Below, piece by piece: positions 26,601 through 33,964 of a stretch of 56,632 bases of DNA. The position numbers and the translations under genes are program-made. The stretch is taken from the NCBI GenBank assembly GCA_018385415.1, contig JAHAZA010000111.1:1-56632 (forward strand). Reading direction: 5' to 3'. The DNA is from Treponema sp. GTDB lineage: Bacteria; Spirochaetota; Spirochaetia; Treponematales; Treponemataceae. Each line of letters starts with the position of its first letter. Position 1 is the stretch's first letter. The notes beneath the pieces were generated by a model. The model was not told where the DNA came from and did not search any database. It was given only the letters and a program-made list of their open reading frames with translations.

Positions 26601-29453
26601 TATACATATTCTGTAACAAAGAGTGGTGAGACAACACCATATTTCAATTCGAGTGCTGAAGTACTTTCTGATGAAGATTCGATTACAGATGATGTAAGAA
26701 GTAATATTGAAATTAATCTTACCACAGTCAAACTTTTGACACCTGATTCAAAGAGTAAGACTATTGCCGATGGCAAGAATCAGAAATTTGAATTTAAGAT
26801 CTGGGATAAAACAGAAGGTACAATTTCTGGAAGTAACAGTCAGTATGCCTCAATCAATATGATTGCAAATGTTGTTCTTAAAGACAGCGAAAAGGCAAAA
26901 GTTTGGTTTAAACCATTCTTCTGGAGATGGAACTCAACAACCCGTTCAATCGAAACTTCAATTTATGAAGACGATGTTACAAAGGGACATATTGAACTTG
27001 AAGCAGACTGGAAGAAAACTGCTGGTACTACAGGCGGATATGCAGCTACAGCTACAAGTGGTGTAACTGATGGTGATCCTAAAGTTTCTGGTATTATCTC
27101 TATGCGTGGTACAGCAACAGATAACGTTCTAGTAAACGAAATCTGGGTTAAGATTCCAAACTTTATTGCAGGTACAAATGATACGGCTAATCGTAACCAT
27201 GTTAAGGTTGCACAACGTAATGCTACAACCGGTAAGTGGGAATCAACAGGTACAATCGAAACTAATGGTTATGAGTTTGTTCTTGATGGGGAAGAAGCAT
27301 TTGACCAGACAGAAGGTAATACAGTTAACTTTATCTTTAGCTGGAATACAGCAAAGATTACAGGTGTTGCCCGCTATGATGTTCCTGTAGAAATTCTTGC
27401 AAAGGATAAGGGAAGTATTTCTCTTAATGCAGATAAGTCTCTTAAGTACACTACAACAGGTGCATCTTCTGCAAGTACAGCACAGACAGGTTCTCTTGAT
27501 GCAAACAGCAAAGAGCAGTTGACTCCTTACTATAAGATGGATGTTGTGCCTTATATTACTAGGGTAACTACAAGCCTTTCGGGATTAAAAACAAATAATC
27601 CTTCTGTCTATGCGAGAACTGCAAAAGGACATTATTCTGTTCGTGCAAATGAAACAGTAAAACTTTATGGATTTAATCTTGCTGTAGATACAGATAATGT
27701 GGATCTTGCAATGTCTGGTGTTCCAACATCAGGAAAATACGCATGGGCTGTTACAAATGAAGATGCATCAAATAATGTAGTAAGTTCACTTAACAACATA
27801 AATGCAAATAACTCATGTGGAACTTATGCGGACGAAGAAGGAAAAGAATATACCGATAATAATTATGCTTACTGCTATAACCGTCAGCCAAATGGTGATA
27901 ACAATAATCTTTTGACTGATGATATTGTATTTGATATCTGGGATATCAATTCTAATGCTGTAAAACCAATCTCTGGTAGAATCAGCCAGCCAGTAATGAA
28001 AATTAATCCTCTTGATGGACAAATCAGTTTTGCATTTGTAAATGGTCCGTTGTTCTTTAGTATGGGTGGTTTATATTCAGATAACTTGACTTCATATGAC
28101 TACTGGTGTGCTAGTTACGACTTCTTTACATCTGTAGGATTTGGAATTGATAATAACGGAAATACTTATGGTTGTGCAGCTGGTGGAGATATTAACTCAT
28201 CTTCTGCTGATAACTTCTGTTTCTTCTCAAGCAGGTTTGGTACTGGAGGACGCACAAAGCGTGGATCGTTAGGTGGAACAAATGCTCTCCGTCTTGAACA
28301 GGTTGCTCAGAGTATAGACAATGTATACAACTTTAATAAAGAAAGAATTCAGTCTCCTTCAATTGCAACTGCTGTTCATGGTACAGTGACTGATGTATAC
28401 CTTGCTTACTATGACGATATGAACAGTGAAATCAGATTTAAATATGGTGCATTGGATGAAAATAAAAAGAAGAGTTTTGGTAACTTTAATGATGAATACA
28501 ATGCAGCATCACCAACATATGAAAATAATTCAGAACCAAAGGCTTATTCGATTGCTGATGATGTATTAATTGCAGGAACTAAGTCTGGAACTTCGACAGG
28601 ATATAATGCAGGCGAATTTGTTTCTCTGGCAGTTATCTCCTCTGAAGGTGCTATTGCCGAGGGTGGGACAGCAGATGATGTTGTTGTATTAGTTTGGTAT
28701 GACTCAACTGCCCGTAAACTGATGTATACATACAATTCATCTCCACTGACATCGAGAGTTGGTTGCTACAGTTATACTTCTACAGCTGATAAATATAATG
28801 GCTGGAGTACACCTGTTGCAGTATTCGGTTCTAATGTTAATATAGGTGAATATTGTAAGATTGCTACAGATGCAAATGGTGGTGTACATATCGCAGCATA
28901 TGACTCAGCAAATGCAGATGTTGTATATGCTACACTTCCTTCTTCAAAGAAAGGTGTGGCAACAAGTTCAGGAGATTTTACTACATGTGTAGTTGATTCT
29001 TATGGAATTATTGGAACAGAATTAACAATAGATGTTGGTTTGAATAGTAGTGGAGTTGCAGTACCACATATTGGATATTATGCACAGTCTTGTGTAAGAC
29101 CTAAGATGGCATATCCAGTAAATCCAGGAACGATTGCAGATGGAAGCATAAATGAAAGTTTTACAGGTAACTGGGAAGTTTCACTTGTACCAACAACAAG
29201 TGCGGTTCCAATGGATCACATAAACGTAAATCTTTGGAAGAACCGCAATGGAGAAAATGTTGGTGTAATAAAGAATTCCACAACAACAAGTACAATAATG
29301 CGTTCAACTGATGCACTCCAGAATGGATCTGGAACTACTTATACTGCTAGTGGATGGGGTCATGTATTCGGTAATGGTACACCAAATGCCGTAATGGGTT
29401 ATCAGATAAAAGTCGGTACAGGAGGCTTTATCGAAACCGCCCAGATGAAGTAA
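17667..29453 (+). CDS. Giant Ig-repeat lipoprotein, 3928 residues
   Basis: An exported lipoprotein: hydrophobic signal ending FFFFGC with Cys24, start after AGAGG. About 16 or more Ig-like units follow, separated by linkers of the form DT-x-x-P (DTAAP, DTIKP, DTTKP, DTVAP, DTVPP) or related (DNTLP, DSDKP, DSEKP). Aspartate-rich loops such as DDDG may bind calcium. Residues of about 650-1465 contain two consecutive similar blocks of about 407 residues. The last 650 or so residues are different: a TIG-like segment then propeller-like repeats with phrases such as GGVHIAAYDSANADVVYAT. The gene lies after the Ig-barrel gene, shares linker wording and promoter type with it, and ends at a terminator. 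A surface adhesin or scaffold role is inferred; no enzyme motif was seen. Confidence 0.8.
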   Translation: MFKKPLSVVVSLLSFISIFFFFGCQVGLGEAVDTAAPTISITYPPAASTIRDTFVLSGICDDDRAVTSVTVEIRNTDMNQSFGSYNADVSGKRWQVRLNGSGSYNGWQMPDGRYVAEARAYDAIGRASGVSSLSFDIDNTPPLFILSSPGNDTKTSGSATKFGSVFKFAGTIAEDHTVSKVSVTVKDVATNSEKGTFSRSNVETAGGTNITFAEKGNVKETDDDGHTLDANYRTIYGDYDTEKGAKLFYCEVTVTDSARKYTGSDSDETAGGNKTNSIYFYDDVYNAWLSTASGLDATKAKKIINGTYAGEFVTGDFDIPKLLESGEIDRSRGKDNKYLMQYTDGKEAFEYVRDKLFRTTVAFSLDPDADPTYSVIGYNMKKDDVTSYAQKNDEEAKKKFTTAFSAQQVTVQAICGLNGYGVVPSSIKVYQYGPFELNELNNELITSIYDGSYNVSEKTLLIKDNHDDPAASAESYSLSATLDGSILGNKFYVIRVTGEDTEHQKLKTSAGNVVVLKGELAGTPPTVVINEHSALKTLLGRDPLPTETPDDQAVVGSSDISFTGTIDEGSTVPTIKFTVTVSNAEDGNFIGSFEKEFDHTNEKTQHGYRWSFNLKDAPNYISTPENSYYMYNVIVHAENNGGGTDKERRVFIDTIKPVITLTSITPECLKDNDDNRYLNGTFKITGKAEDTHLENVWFEIKSKGDPIVSSKDFTDKDANGKLRYQGQWYSFNEEITIDSTDTAKFNTKDGKDIEIIVHAVDKAGNEGTRSTNQYLGIEGKTYKIEQTTDNPVITGNNFVLVTDTNKLTANAPEGSEDSGNVFDTTSNHNLMFTVTDDDGVSSVKVVVRNLDGTSAISDDDADGTVSIGGKELNYKSMSGLVKKPTTASMTFKNLPIVAGVYEVIIIANDSTYSESLPEAVKKFRTTTYGPFKVAIDKTNPELSEILINTVDTQYANNDKDINYGGLISDDFKLADAPLKLYIKAPNGKYIKGDGTDDSKQEGISITPTYTSQEQAEGINGEWTYNFTVPAGAADGMYELTFTATDNFGRTTSVSRSVCKDTTKPEISINSITPTVKKENKRYLNGTFNVTGTVTENYLDTVWYEIKSNDGSKNVTLDSRTLSPKVEGQWWAFNSEVIIDSTNKATYKTYDDTPVEIIIHAKDKAGNENTKSTTEFAGGVSYEISQVTDKPEITGNNFAFIDAIGDDDHSAEDNKANLTLESDIANGKGNIFDASTNRKLIGSVTDDDGIQNITVYIAKENGSKINSSEYAEYGITSDALPLSGFTVGSTSLSFNYQLPSKAGIYQVSISAVDTTYAAATGSEGVTVDAVRANRQALLGPFFVAVDDKVPELTETKVNSNDILYIREDDVNTTTKDEAAVSFGGKVSDDWGIKSLECSVSFQGASAQDVTTETALKALGGTITPVNDTWAKTISFKNNSYNYSAGTYTITFKVTDKAGKETSVVRKVYKDTVAPEFGTSAITNPEASGYEETAVKPYITTEAVNGWYNTNTLRISGGVKDAASGVKKVEYTLDTSSQNPVWHELAGTSLFSGTVPEVVNGGTIKLRATDVAGNYSDTGISGIKIDTGMPGAVITAIDGETTGLGNKLSNGQENIALAGTATDALSGIEWIKITVGDKSFTDPAVTLKVTRNTQGEVTDTPFVSARDAGGNAIPGTYTWNASIPASKITKSGTVWAQICDVAGNTTEVNLFSLQVDKEKPTVDFNSTIKEATVNKLITISGTANDDQKLGSIKLEYQASEKEWKDVTLDGTLDGATVSGTYNWTLTDIDSQKAFGTSIYDCDSIKPGDQVNIRVTATDAAGNERTASTFITVDQNTDRPVVSFTNLNPLDGMSSNNYLFFNNTKVLGNLTDDDGINSDVILKIIARKVINGKSQAAPTLEEFQSPLVPVVTLSSGSWNYVFPNNDSQGKQDVYFYVKDAKGGEFISKAIDYSKKADGTYNKPGDSYDSVYLQDETNEFGNIVHPESILYIRIDTVPPEQKNLVFNFFSKKDNSYLKADDAQDWSDSIADYIFGGNTPKFAIRLDASDANGIKSVKGTIGDKEYTFSKVTGKVDDEGNGTYILKDILTGNKASTGNLKDGVNYFNIIITDNADTTKSTTLVLNVDNTLPVVKVQNPTTLTTVSGNVSAYGTVDEASKMYYAISLSGKVSPDDNTTAITSYKDIAGVSTAIADVKDKINYQELKGAALSWYIYFDGDSDPSQTVAHDAKTLNKYLVDYGITTEEEIDKEYNPFDTIVKLYMWVKAVDKAGNETEVAHEIKLDPQGDRPTASISYPEHDGDTLGGSIKVYGEANDNKSVESVWLQVISKNNHASDWDNVVAYSGTSPAYNITKFEPTKADLDFLAEKGYAVYCMADYKPAGGSNKAWKKGDVLGTGKTASDYAILCNSSGSTWNVKINVKDELNPASGVSESNVIAIRVLARDGDSKVSIPSDRIFEIDSDKPVFGSSQPFYLVQSADVSWDTTSTASREYTEDMYVKGQWYIIGSVEDDVGIKSLTLKDNISSKSSVMISEKSVQAGGTDFDVKIVDKVAYFKIKLPTTIGVGSLDYTFTAEDIAQGTSHSQTKDIKVNFDNNAPVLIGNTAAGYNINPSVKQSNNFYVFGSSVKEDAVTSGGTTVNQSGFDYVAFYFMRRSDKTTDKKDYIYDIMQPRKIDSADNAANKIEVNSSLTYEDGLFWKAKKVTRNDNHLGLIKLSAADSNIHVGGLVKIGGTIYYISSISSDGTEISVNGNIPVTYTDAKFACAMVVNNTVQETDSGSLLPDGYYLKPANDDGDRMIESVTKTGTTWAWEADICSKNIPDGPIELHYVAFDKAGNFNIGIVGCVDTTTYNRYQTEDVKQKTTNPVSVYAFDSEKPAFVSNNQPRIAGVIFGSDDNANGRVDPIVRDASGSITSYGEMNVSYGGWYNSADPYGNKKQGITVNGKKANGEAVNTFNIPEGLDSAALTIKGETKIIPEIVGGNNGLSYTYSVTKSGETTPYFNSSAEVLSDEDSITDDVRSNIEINLTTVKLLTPDSKSKTIADGKNQKFEFKIWDKTEGTISGSNSQYASINMIANVVLKDSEKAKVWFKPFFWRWNSTTRSIETSIYEDDVTKGHIELEADWKKTAGTTGGYAATATSGVTDGDPKVSGIISMRGTATDNVLVNEIWVKIPNFIAGTNDTANRNHVKVAQRNATTGKWESTGTIETNGYEFVLDGEEAFDQTEGNTVNFIFSWNTAKITGVARYDVPVEILAKDKGSISLNADKSLKYTTTGASSASTAQTGSLDANSKEQLTPYYKMDVVPYITRVTTSLSGLKTNNPSVYARTAKGHYSVRANETVKLYGFNLAVDTDNVDLAMSGVPTSGKYAWAVTNEDASNNVVSSLNNINANNSCGTYADEEGKEYTDNNYAYCYNRQPNGDNNNLLTDDIVFDIWDINSNAVKPISGRISQPVMKINPLDGQISFAFVNGPLFFSMGGLYSDNLTSYDYWCASYDFFTSVGFGIDNNGNTYGCAAGGDINSSSADNFCFFSSRFGTGGRTKRGSLGGTNALRLEQVAQSIDNVYNFNKERIQSPSIATAVHGTVTDVYLAYYDDMNSEIRFKYGALDENKKKSFGNFNDEYNAASPTYENNSEPKAYSIADDVLIAGTKSGTSTGYNAGEFVSLAVISSEGAIAEGGTADDVVVLVWYDSTARKLMYTYNSSPLTSRVGCYSYTSTADKYNGWSTPVAVFGSNVNIGEYCKIATDANGGVHIAAYDSANADVVYATLPSSKKGVATSSGDFTTCVVDSYGIIGTELTIDVGLNSSGVAVPHIGYYAQSCVRPKMAYPVNPGTIADGSINESFTGNWEVSLVPTTSAVPMDHINVNLWKNRNGENVGVIKNSTTTSTIMRSTDALQNGSGTTYTASGWGHVFGNGTPNAVMGYQIKVGTGGFIETAQMK
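19620..22067 (+). repeat. Tandem duplication of a 1.2-kb Ig block inside the giant lipoprotein
   Basis: Block A (about 19620-20840) and block B (about 20841-22067) share the same order of segments: DT-x-KP linker, RYLNGTF, VW-x-EIKS, GQW, IIVHA/IIIHA with DKAGNE, EITGNNF/VITGNNF and TDDDG. The 14-nt string TACCTTAACGGTAC is identical in both, at spacing of about 1214 nt. The copies have diverged widely in protein sequence, so the duplication is old. Confidence 0.7.
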
Positions 29454-29490
29454 AAAAAAGACAAAATCACAAAAAATGTGATATAATATT

Positions 29491-29529
29491 AAAGGTACGG
29501 GGAAAAGCATAACTCCGTGCCTTTTTTTT
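29491..29529 (+). terminator. Intrinsic terminator after the giant lipoprotein gene
   Basis: AAAGGTACGG (29491-29500) pairs with CCGTGCCTTT (29515-29524) through one G-U pair, followed by T residues at 29522-29529. Confidence 0.85.
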
Positions 29530-29555
29530 GAGAGTTTATATTCCCCCTTGATAAT
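29528..29555 (+). promoter_or_regulatory. Possible promoter of the chemotaxis receptor gene
   Basis: TTGAGA (29528-29533), a 16-nt spacer and GATAAT (29550-29555) lie just after the terminator. A TATAAT at 29482 is unlikely because its transcript would begin inside the terminator stem. No sigma-28-type site was found here. Confidence 0.35.
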
Positions 29556-29585
29556 CATCATGTCAGGGGTTTGAGGTTTAATTAA

Positions 29586-31610
29586 ATGGCAAAAAAATCA
29601 CATCGTGAAACATTACTTCTTAAATATGGTGTAATTACTTTTATATTCGTTGTGGCATTTATAACTGCATTTCAGATTGTTACAACTCAGCTTACAAAGA
29701 AGCCTATTGCAGATATATATTTAGAGTCAGTTGACAGTTATATGAATCAGGCTGTTGATAATGCTGAAGAGTGGTTTACATATCAGATTGAAGCCCTTGA
29801 ACTTTTCCAGAATTCAGTAGTTAGTAAAACTACTTCAAGAGAAGAAATTAAACAGGCTATTAAGACAAAAAATAAACCAAACGGCTTCGAATACGTAATG
29901 GTTTTCTGGGATGATGCAACTGGTGCAAAAGATGGTGGCCCTGAAACCTACAATACTAAAGGTGGAATTTCTACTGTCGGTATTCTCGGAAAGGAATATT
30001 GGAAACAACATAAAGAACACAATGCCAGATATTGGCTTGAAACCCCTCGTAAATCAAATGCAGGTGGATTTACAATGCCATTATTTGTTGAATCAAATTT
30101 CACAGATATTGCAACAGGTGAAAAAGTTTCAGGTGGAATGGTGGGCTTCCTTGAATTAAATCCTATTAACCGCCTTGCTACAAGATTTTATAAAACAGGA
30201 AAAGTTTCTTTCTATGATGATACTGGTACTATTCGCGCCGGTGATGATGTATTGAATTCTGCAGATAAAGATAAGCTATTGATTTATTCAAAGCAGTGTA
30301 GCTTTGCAAATAAAAAATGGACAGTTGTTGCCAGCGTAGAATTTGCTGAAATGCACGAAATAAACAATACACTCCGTCGAAATTCAATTATTGGCGGATT
30401 GATTATTGCTGTTATTCTTCTTGTATGTATTCTTATCATTCTTAAAATTATTATTTCAAAATTCGATTCTATAAAAAAGAATATTGATAATCTTAACACT
30501 GGTGATAAGGACTTAACTAAACGTCTTCCTATTTATCACAATAATGAAATTTCTCAGGTAAAAATATCTGTAAATGAATTTGTAGATAATGTTCACTCTA
30601 CTGTAAAGAATATTGGAGAGGCAAATACAGCTCTGAAAGTAAGCTTTGAAAATGTCAGCACTCGTCTTGGTGAAACAAGAACACAGATTCAGAATATTTC
30701 CCGTGAAATTGCAGAAGCCACAGAAATGTTAAATAAAGAAGATGCTTGTGTTGATAATACAAGTACAGCTGTAACTCAGATTTCATCAAATATTAAAGAA
30801 TTGAATGAATTAATTACTCAGCAGGCTGCGGCAATTACAGAAGCAAGTGCTAGTATTGAAGAAATGATTGGAAATATCAATACAGTTTCTGAATCAATGG
30901 GAAGAATGTCTGATGAATTCAATGAATTAAATGCAGCAACAACAGAAGGAATTGAAAAAAATGCTGCTGTAAATGATCTTCTTCAGATTGTGCTTGATCA
31001 GAGTAAATCATTGCAGGATACAAATAGAATTATTTCTTCTATTTCTTCTCAGACAAATCTTCTTTCCATGAATGCTATGATTGAATCAGCTCATGCAGGT
31101 ATCGCAGGAAAAGGCTTCGCTGTAGTTGCGGAAGAAATCAGAAAGCTTGCTGATACAAGTGCTAAGCAATCGAAGAGCATTGGTGAGAATCTTAAGATGA
31201 TTGCATTAAATATTACTAAAGTAGTAGATAGTGCTAATGCAAGTAAAATTTCACTTGAGAAAGTAAATTCGAAGACTCAAAACACAGCACAGCTTGTAAG
31301 TGAAATTAAACAGGCAATGGACGAACAGACTGAAGGTTCAAAACAAATGCTTCAGGTGCTTTCTTCAATGACACAAACTTCTGATAACGTTCTTTCATCA
31401 AGTCGCGAAATTGAAAAAGGAACTAACGAAATTCTTTCTTCTGTTTCAGTATTGAAAGAGGCTTCACAGAATATGTCTGTTAATTTTGATAAGATTGTTA
31501 CAAGTGCAGATGAAACAAAACAGACTACAGAGCAGCTTGATAATCTTTCGATGAGAATGGCTGTTGCAGTCTGGAATATTTCTAATCGTATTGATGAATT
31601 TAAAGTATAA
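29586..31610 (+). CDS. Methyl-accepting chemotaxis protein
   Basis: Transmembrane chemoreceptor of 674 residues. A first transmembrane helix lies at about 14-34; an extracytoplasmic Cache-like sensor domain at about 35-270 contains YVMVFWDD and GGFTMPLFVES; a second helix at about 265-288; then HAMP. The cytoplasmic coiled-coil hairpin has its tip at about residues 483-520 (SSQTNLLSMNAMIESAHAGIAGKGF, quoted in two parts: SSQTNLLSMNAM and IESAHAGIAGKGF). The tip wording differs slightly from the common NAAIEAARAGE form but is clearly the CheA/CheW contact region. No C-terminal CheR-docking pentapeptide is seen. The ligand is unknown. The start follows a GAGG site. Confidence 0.93.
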   Translation: MAKKSHRETLLLKYGVITFIFVVAFITAFQIVTTQLTKKPIADIYLESVDSYMNQAVDNAEEWFTYQIEALELFQNSVVSKTTSREEIKQAIKTKNKPNGFEYVMVFWDDATGAKDGGPETYNTKGGISTVGILGKEYWKQHKEHNARYWLETPRKSNAGGFTMPLFVESNFTDIATGEKVSGGMVGFLELNPINRLATRFYKTGKVSFYDDTGTIRAGDDVLNSADKDKLLIYSKQCSFANKKWTVVASVEFAEMHEINNTLRRNSIIGGLIIAVILLVCILIILKIIISKFDSIKKNIDNLNTGDKDLTKRLPIYHNNEISQVKISVNEFVDNVHSTVKNIGEANTALKVSFENVSTRLGETRTQIQNISREIAEATEMLNKEDACVDNTSTAVTQISSNIKELNELITQQAAAITEASASIEEMIGNINTVSESMGRMSDEFNELNAATTEGIEKNAAVNDLLQIVLDQSKSLQDTNRIISSISSQTNLLSMNAMIESAHAGIAGKGFAVVAEEIRKLADTSAKQSKSIGENLKMIALNITKVVDSANASKISLEKVNSKTQNTAQLVSEIKQAMDEQTEGSKQMLQVLSSMTQTSDNVLSSSREIEKGTNEILSSVSVLKEASQNMSVNFDKIVTSADETKQTTEQLDNLSMRMAVAVWNISNRIDEFKV

Positions 31611-31611
31611 G

Positions 31612-32772
31612 TTATTTAAGATATTCCCTGATTTTGTCTGCGTATTCATGCAGGCGGTCAGGGCCGATAAATGATGCCTTCTGAAAATCAGGTACAGGTC
31701 CACCATTTGCAGCAGCACACCAGTAGCGTACATTGTCAGATTGAATGTCGCTGCTTTCTGCAATTGCTGCAGTTGGTGCCAGCATTGTTTTCTTTGATAA
31801 ATTGGTCTGAACCTGATTAGAAATCAATTTTTCAAAAATTAAATCTACGTTTTTATCAGATTCCATTTTCAATGCAACTATTTCTGGAGCAATTACACCA
31901 AAGGCTGTTGAGTTGTGCTGGGGAAATAAATATGAGTTATAATATTTAATAAGTACATAAGGAATCTGGCGTTGTGTGCTTAAATATGTTACAAATGCAC
32001 CAAGCTGATGCTGTTCCATGAGAAAAATAACATCCTTGATATTTGCATTTAACCAGTTTTTGTGAAGCAGACCTAAGTTTTCAAGTTCTTTTATTTCATC
32101 AAGTACTACACGGATTCTATATGGAATTTCATCTCCACGAGCTTGAGCTTTGTTAAATTCCTGGCAGATATCAAAATATTCGTTTACACCATAAATGCTT
32201 TGAGCCATGGCACTTACAAAACCTATAAGCTCATTATCATCAGATCCAATTGCAATAAGAGGAAAATCGGCAGCCTCTTTAATTTTTTCAAGGTAATCTT
32301 TGAAAGATTCAAAATCTGAAATGTCAGAAAGTCCCAGCTGGGTTTTATATGTTGTGTAAAGAGCAAGTTCATAATGGTCAAGAAGAAATGGAAGGGCATA
32401 ATTTTTGCCATCCTGATATGTGCTTAACTGAATTTTTGTTGGTAAATATTTAATTGCATTATCTGGAACTGGTTCAGGTCCAATGTTGATGGCTGTACGA
32501 GAATTGTATGTAATTATCATGTGATATTTGTGGGCCTCTTTTTCAGATAGAGGTTTCGATGAATTGAGAGTGTGGAATTTTACCTTACCTTCAGTAATGG
32601 ATAAAAGTTCAGCTTCAATATGTTTTTGAGTGTTTTCAGGAATCTGGTAGAAAGCAATTTTTGTTGCAGTGTTATTTCCTAAAAAGATAAGGTTTGCAAT
32701 TAAAATGATAGTAAGACCTGCTATTCCGATTATGAACAGTTTATACTTTTCAAAAAAATTCTGTTTACTCAT
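31612..32772 (-). CDS. Membrane-anchored extracellular solute-binding-like protein
   Basis: A 386-residue protein with one N-terminal transmembrane helix (about 12-32) and no cleavage or lipobox site, so it is probably tethered outside the inner membrane. The rest resembles family 1 (sugar-type) ABC solute-binding proteins: YALPFLLDHYELALYTTYK, an FESFKDYLEKIKEA segment and the late KKTMLAPTAAIAE hinge-like segment. No permease or ATPase gene is adjacent, so it may act in sensing rather than import. Its stop codon is 1 nt from that of the chemotaxis receptor on the opposite strand. Start set by ATG 32772, six nt after TAATAT; no ribosome site is visible. Confidence 0.6.
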   Translation of the reverse strand: MSKQNFFEKYKLFIIGIAGLTIILIANLIFLGNNTATKIAFYQIPENTQKHIEAELLSITEGKVKFHTLNSSKPLSEKEAHKYHMIITYNSRTAINIGPEPVPDNAIKYLPTKIQLSTYQDGKNYALPFLLDHYELALYTTYKTQLGLSDISDFESFKDYLEKIKEAADFPLIAIGSDDNELIGFVSAMAQSIYGVNEYFDICQEFNKAQARGDEIPYRIRVVLDEIKELENLGLLHKNWLNANIKDVIFLMEQHQLGAFVTYLSTQRQIPYVLIKYYNSYLFPQHNSTAFGVIAPEIVALKMESDKNVDLIFEKLISNQVQTNLSKKTMLAPTAAIAESSDIQSDNVRYWCAAANGGPVPDFQKASFIGPDRLHEYADKIREYLK

Positions 32773-32778
32773 ATCAAT

Positions 32779-32784
32779 ATATTA
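32779..32784 (-). promoter_or_regulatory. Candidate -10 of the solute-binding-like gene, leaderless
   Basis: On the minus strand TAATAT (32784-32779) lies six bases before the ATG at 32772. The -35 position is only a T-run belonging to the neighbouring terminator, so this is a weaker member of the leaderless set. Confidence 0.35.
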
Positions 32785-32798
32785 CAATAGTTTAGAGC

Positions 32799-32835
32799 AA
32801 AAAAAAAGGTTCACTCCACAAGGAATGAACCTTTT
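32799..32835 (-). terminator. Intrinsic terminator after the 160-residue exported protein
   Basis: Stem 32804-32813 with 32826-32835 (10 bp), continued by TCC/GGA around a 4-nt loop. On the minus strand it is followed by nine or more T residues (32799-32807). Confidence 0.88.
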
Positions 32836-32852
32836 ATAGACCTTAACAGGAA

Positions 32853-33335
32853 TTATTTTACTGAACCTGTTTTAGCACCAGCTTTTGCCAATGTAAGTTT
32901 TGCATTAAGAGCTTTGTCATAAGAGAACATAACTGTTAAGTTTTTAATTGGTTTCTTAACAACTTTGTATTCAATTACACCAACATTTGGAGCTCCAGCT
33001 TTGATATTAGAAATTCCTTTATAATCAGAGATTTCAAGCCAGTACTTAGCTGCTTCACTATTATCAATAACAACAATGTTCAGCCATTCGATATCAACAT
33101 TACTTGTGAAGTTGTAATGAACTTCGATTTTATCTCCTGGCTGAGGCATGTTTCCTGCAAAGAATGCAGTAAAGTCAGCTGGTAATTCACACTGATAGTT
33201 AGGTGCATATGGATTTTTCACAATTGAGATTGTGCTTCCGTTTTTAGAATCACCAAGGTCGATTACGAAAGTTTTTGCGAAAATTGATCCGCAAAGTGTT
33301 AATGCAGCAAGTGCAATCATAATAATTTTTTTCAT
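32853..33335 (-). CDS. Small exported protein of unknown function
   Basis: A 160-residue protein with a clear Sec signal peptide (cleavage near residue 20, IFA/KTF). The mature part is beta-rich: IDLGDSKNGSTISIVKNPYAPN, PQPGDKIEVHYNFTS, WLNIVVID and a closing NLTVMFSYD strand. This pattern suggests a single beta-sandwich, possibly ligand-binding, but no family is recognised. The start is secured by AGGAGG upstream. It is followed by a strong terminator and appears monocistronic. Confidence 0.75.
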   Translation of the reverse strand: MKKIIMIALAALTLCGSIFAKTFVIDLGDSKNGSTISIVKNPYAPNYQCELPADFTAFFAGNMPQPGDKIEVHYNFTSNVDIEWLNIVVIDNSEAAKYWLEISDYKGISNIKAGAPNVGVIEYKVVKKPIKNLTVMFSYDKALNAKLTLAKAGAKTGSVK

Positions 33336-33389
33336 TTAATTTCCTCCTGGATATGAAATATATCTCTTAAGATTATTTTACAACGGTAT

Positions 33390-33420
33390 AAAAAAATCGC
33401 AACTAAAAAAGTTACGATTT
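33390..33420 (-). terminator. Intrinsic terminator after the 167-residue exported protein
   Basis: An 11-bp stem with one G-U pair (33394-33404 with 33410-33420) and a 5-nt loop. On the minus strand a run of T residues follows (33396-33390). Confidence 0.82.
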
Positions 33421-33460
33421 GATAAAATTGTTTGAAAAATGCTACAAAAGTAATATTAGT

Positions 33461-33964
33461 TTACTGTAACTGTGGCTGTAAGTCAGAAATGATTTTTGCA
33501 GTCTGTTTTTCAATTACAGCAAAATCAGCTGGATCGATAGGGTCTTTAAGCTGTGCAATCTGAGCGTAAACATCAACACCCTGATTTTTTGCAGCTTCAA
33601 CCTGTTCTGGCATTGCATCAAACTGAGCTTTCATAATGATGTACATAGAGCCGTAAAGCATAGCAACGAATTTTTTTCCTCTGCTTGGACCTGCAATTCC
33701 GTTGTCTTTAAGAACTTTGTCAACGCCGTCAATAGAGTCAAAGAATGCTGCAACTTCGCTTACAGAAGTAATTTCACTTATGTCAAAATTATTTCCAAGA
33801 TTATCAAAACCATCTGAGATTGATTTAAAGTTGTCAATAAAATTTGTTACATCAGAAGCTTTGATGTTAAGTTTTTCGATTTTAGATGGTGTCTGACAAA
33901 CAGCATTAGCAGAAAGAACAACTGCAAAAACTGCTGCAATAAAAAATGAAAGTCTTTGTTTCAT
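33461..33964 (-). CDS. Small exported helical protein of unknown function
   Basis: A 167-residue protein with a Sec signal peptide (hydrophobic residues 5-19, cleavage near ANA or VCQ). The mature chain is mostly helical and acidic, with segments such as VTNFIDNFKSISDGFDNL, GKKFVAMLYGSMYIIMKAQF and a C-terminal helix ending LQPQLQ. No catalytic motif or known family is recognised. The start has an AGGAG site. Separate from the 160-residue gene by a terminator. Confidence 0.7.
   Translation of the reverse strand: MKQRLSFFIAAVFAVVLSANAVCQTPSKIEKLNIKASDVTNFIDNFKSISDGFDNLGNNFDISEITSVSEVAAFFDSIDGVDKVLKDNGIAGPSRGKKFVAMLYGSMYIIMKAQFDAMPEQVEAAKNQGVDVYAQIAQLKDPIDPADFAVIEKQTAKIISDLQPQLQ

Noticed and set aside
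29482..29487. TATAAT as promoter of the chemotaxis receptor gene
   Set aside because: Its transcript would start within the left arm of the terminator hairpin and it has no proper -35.
31662..31671. GCCGATAA inside the solute-binding-like gene
   Set aside because: No TAAA-type element lies 15-16 nt upstream and it points away from any start codon; likely chance.
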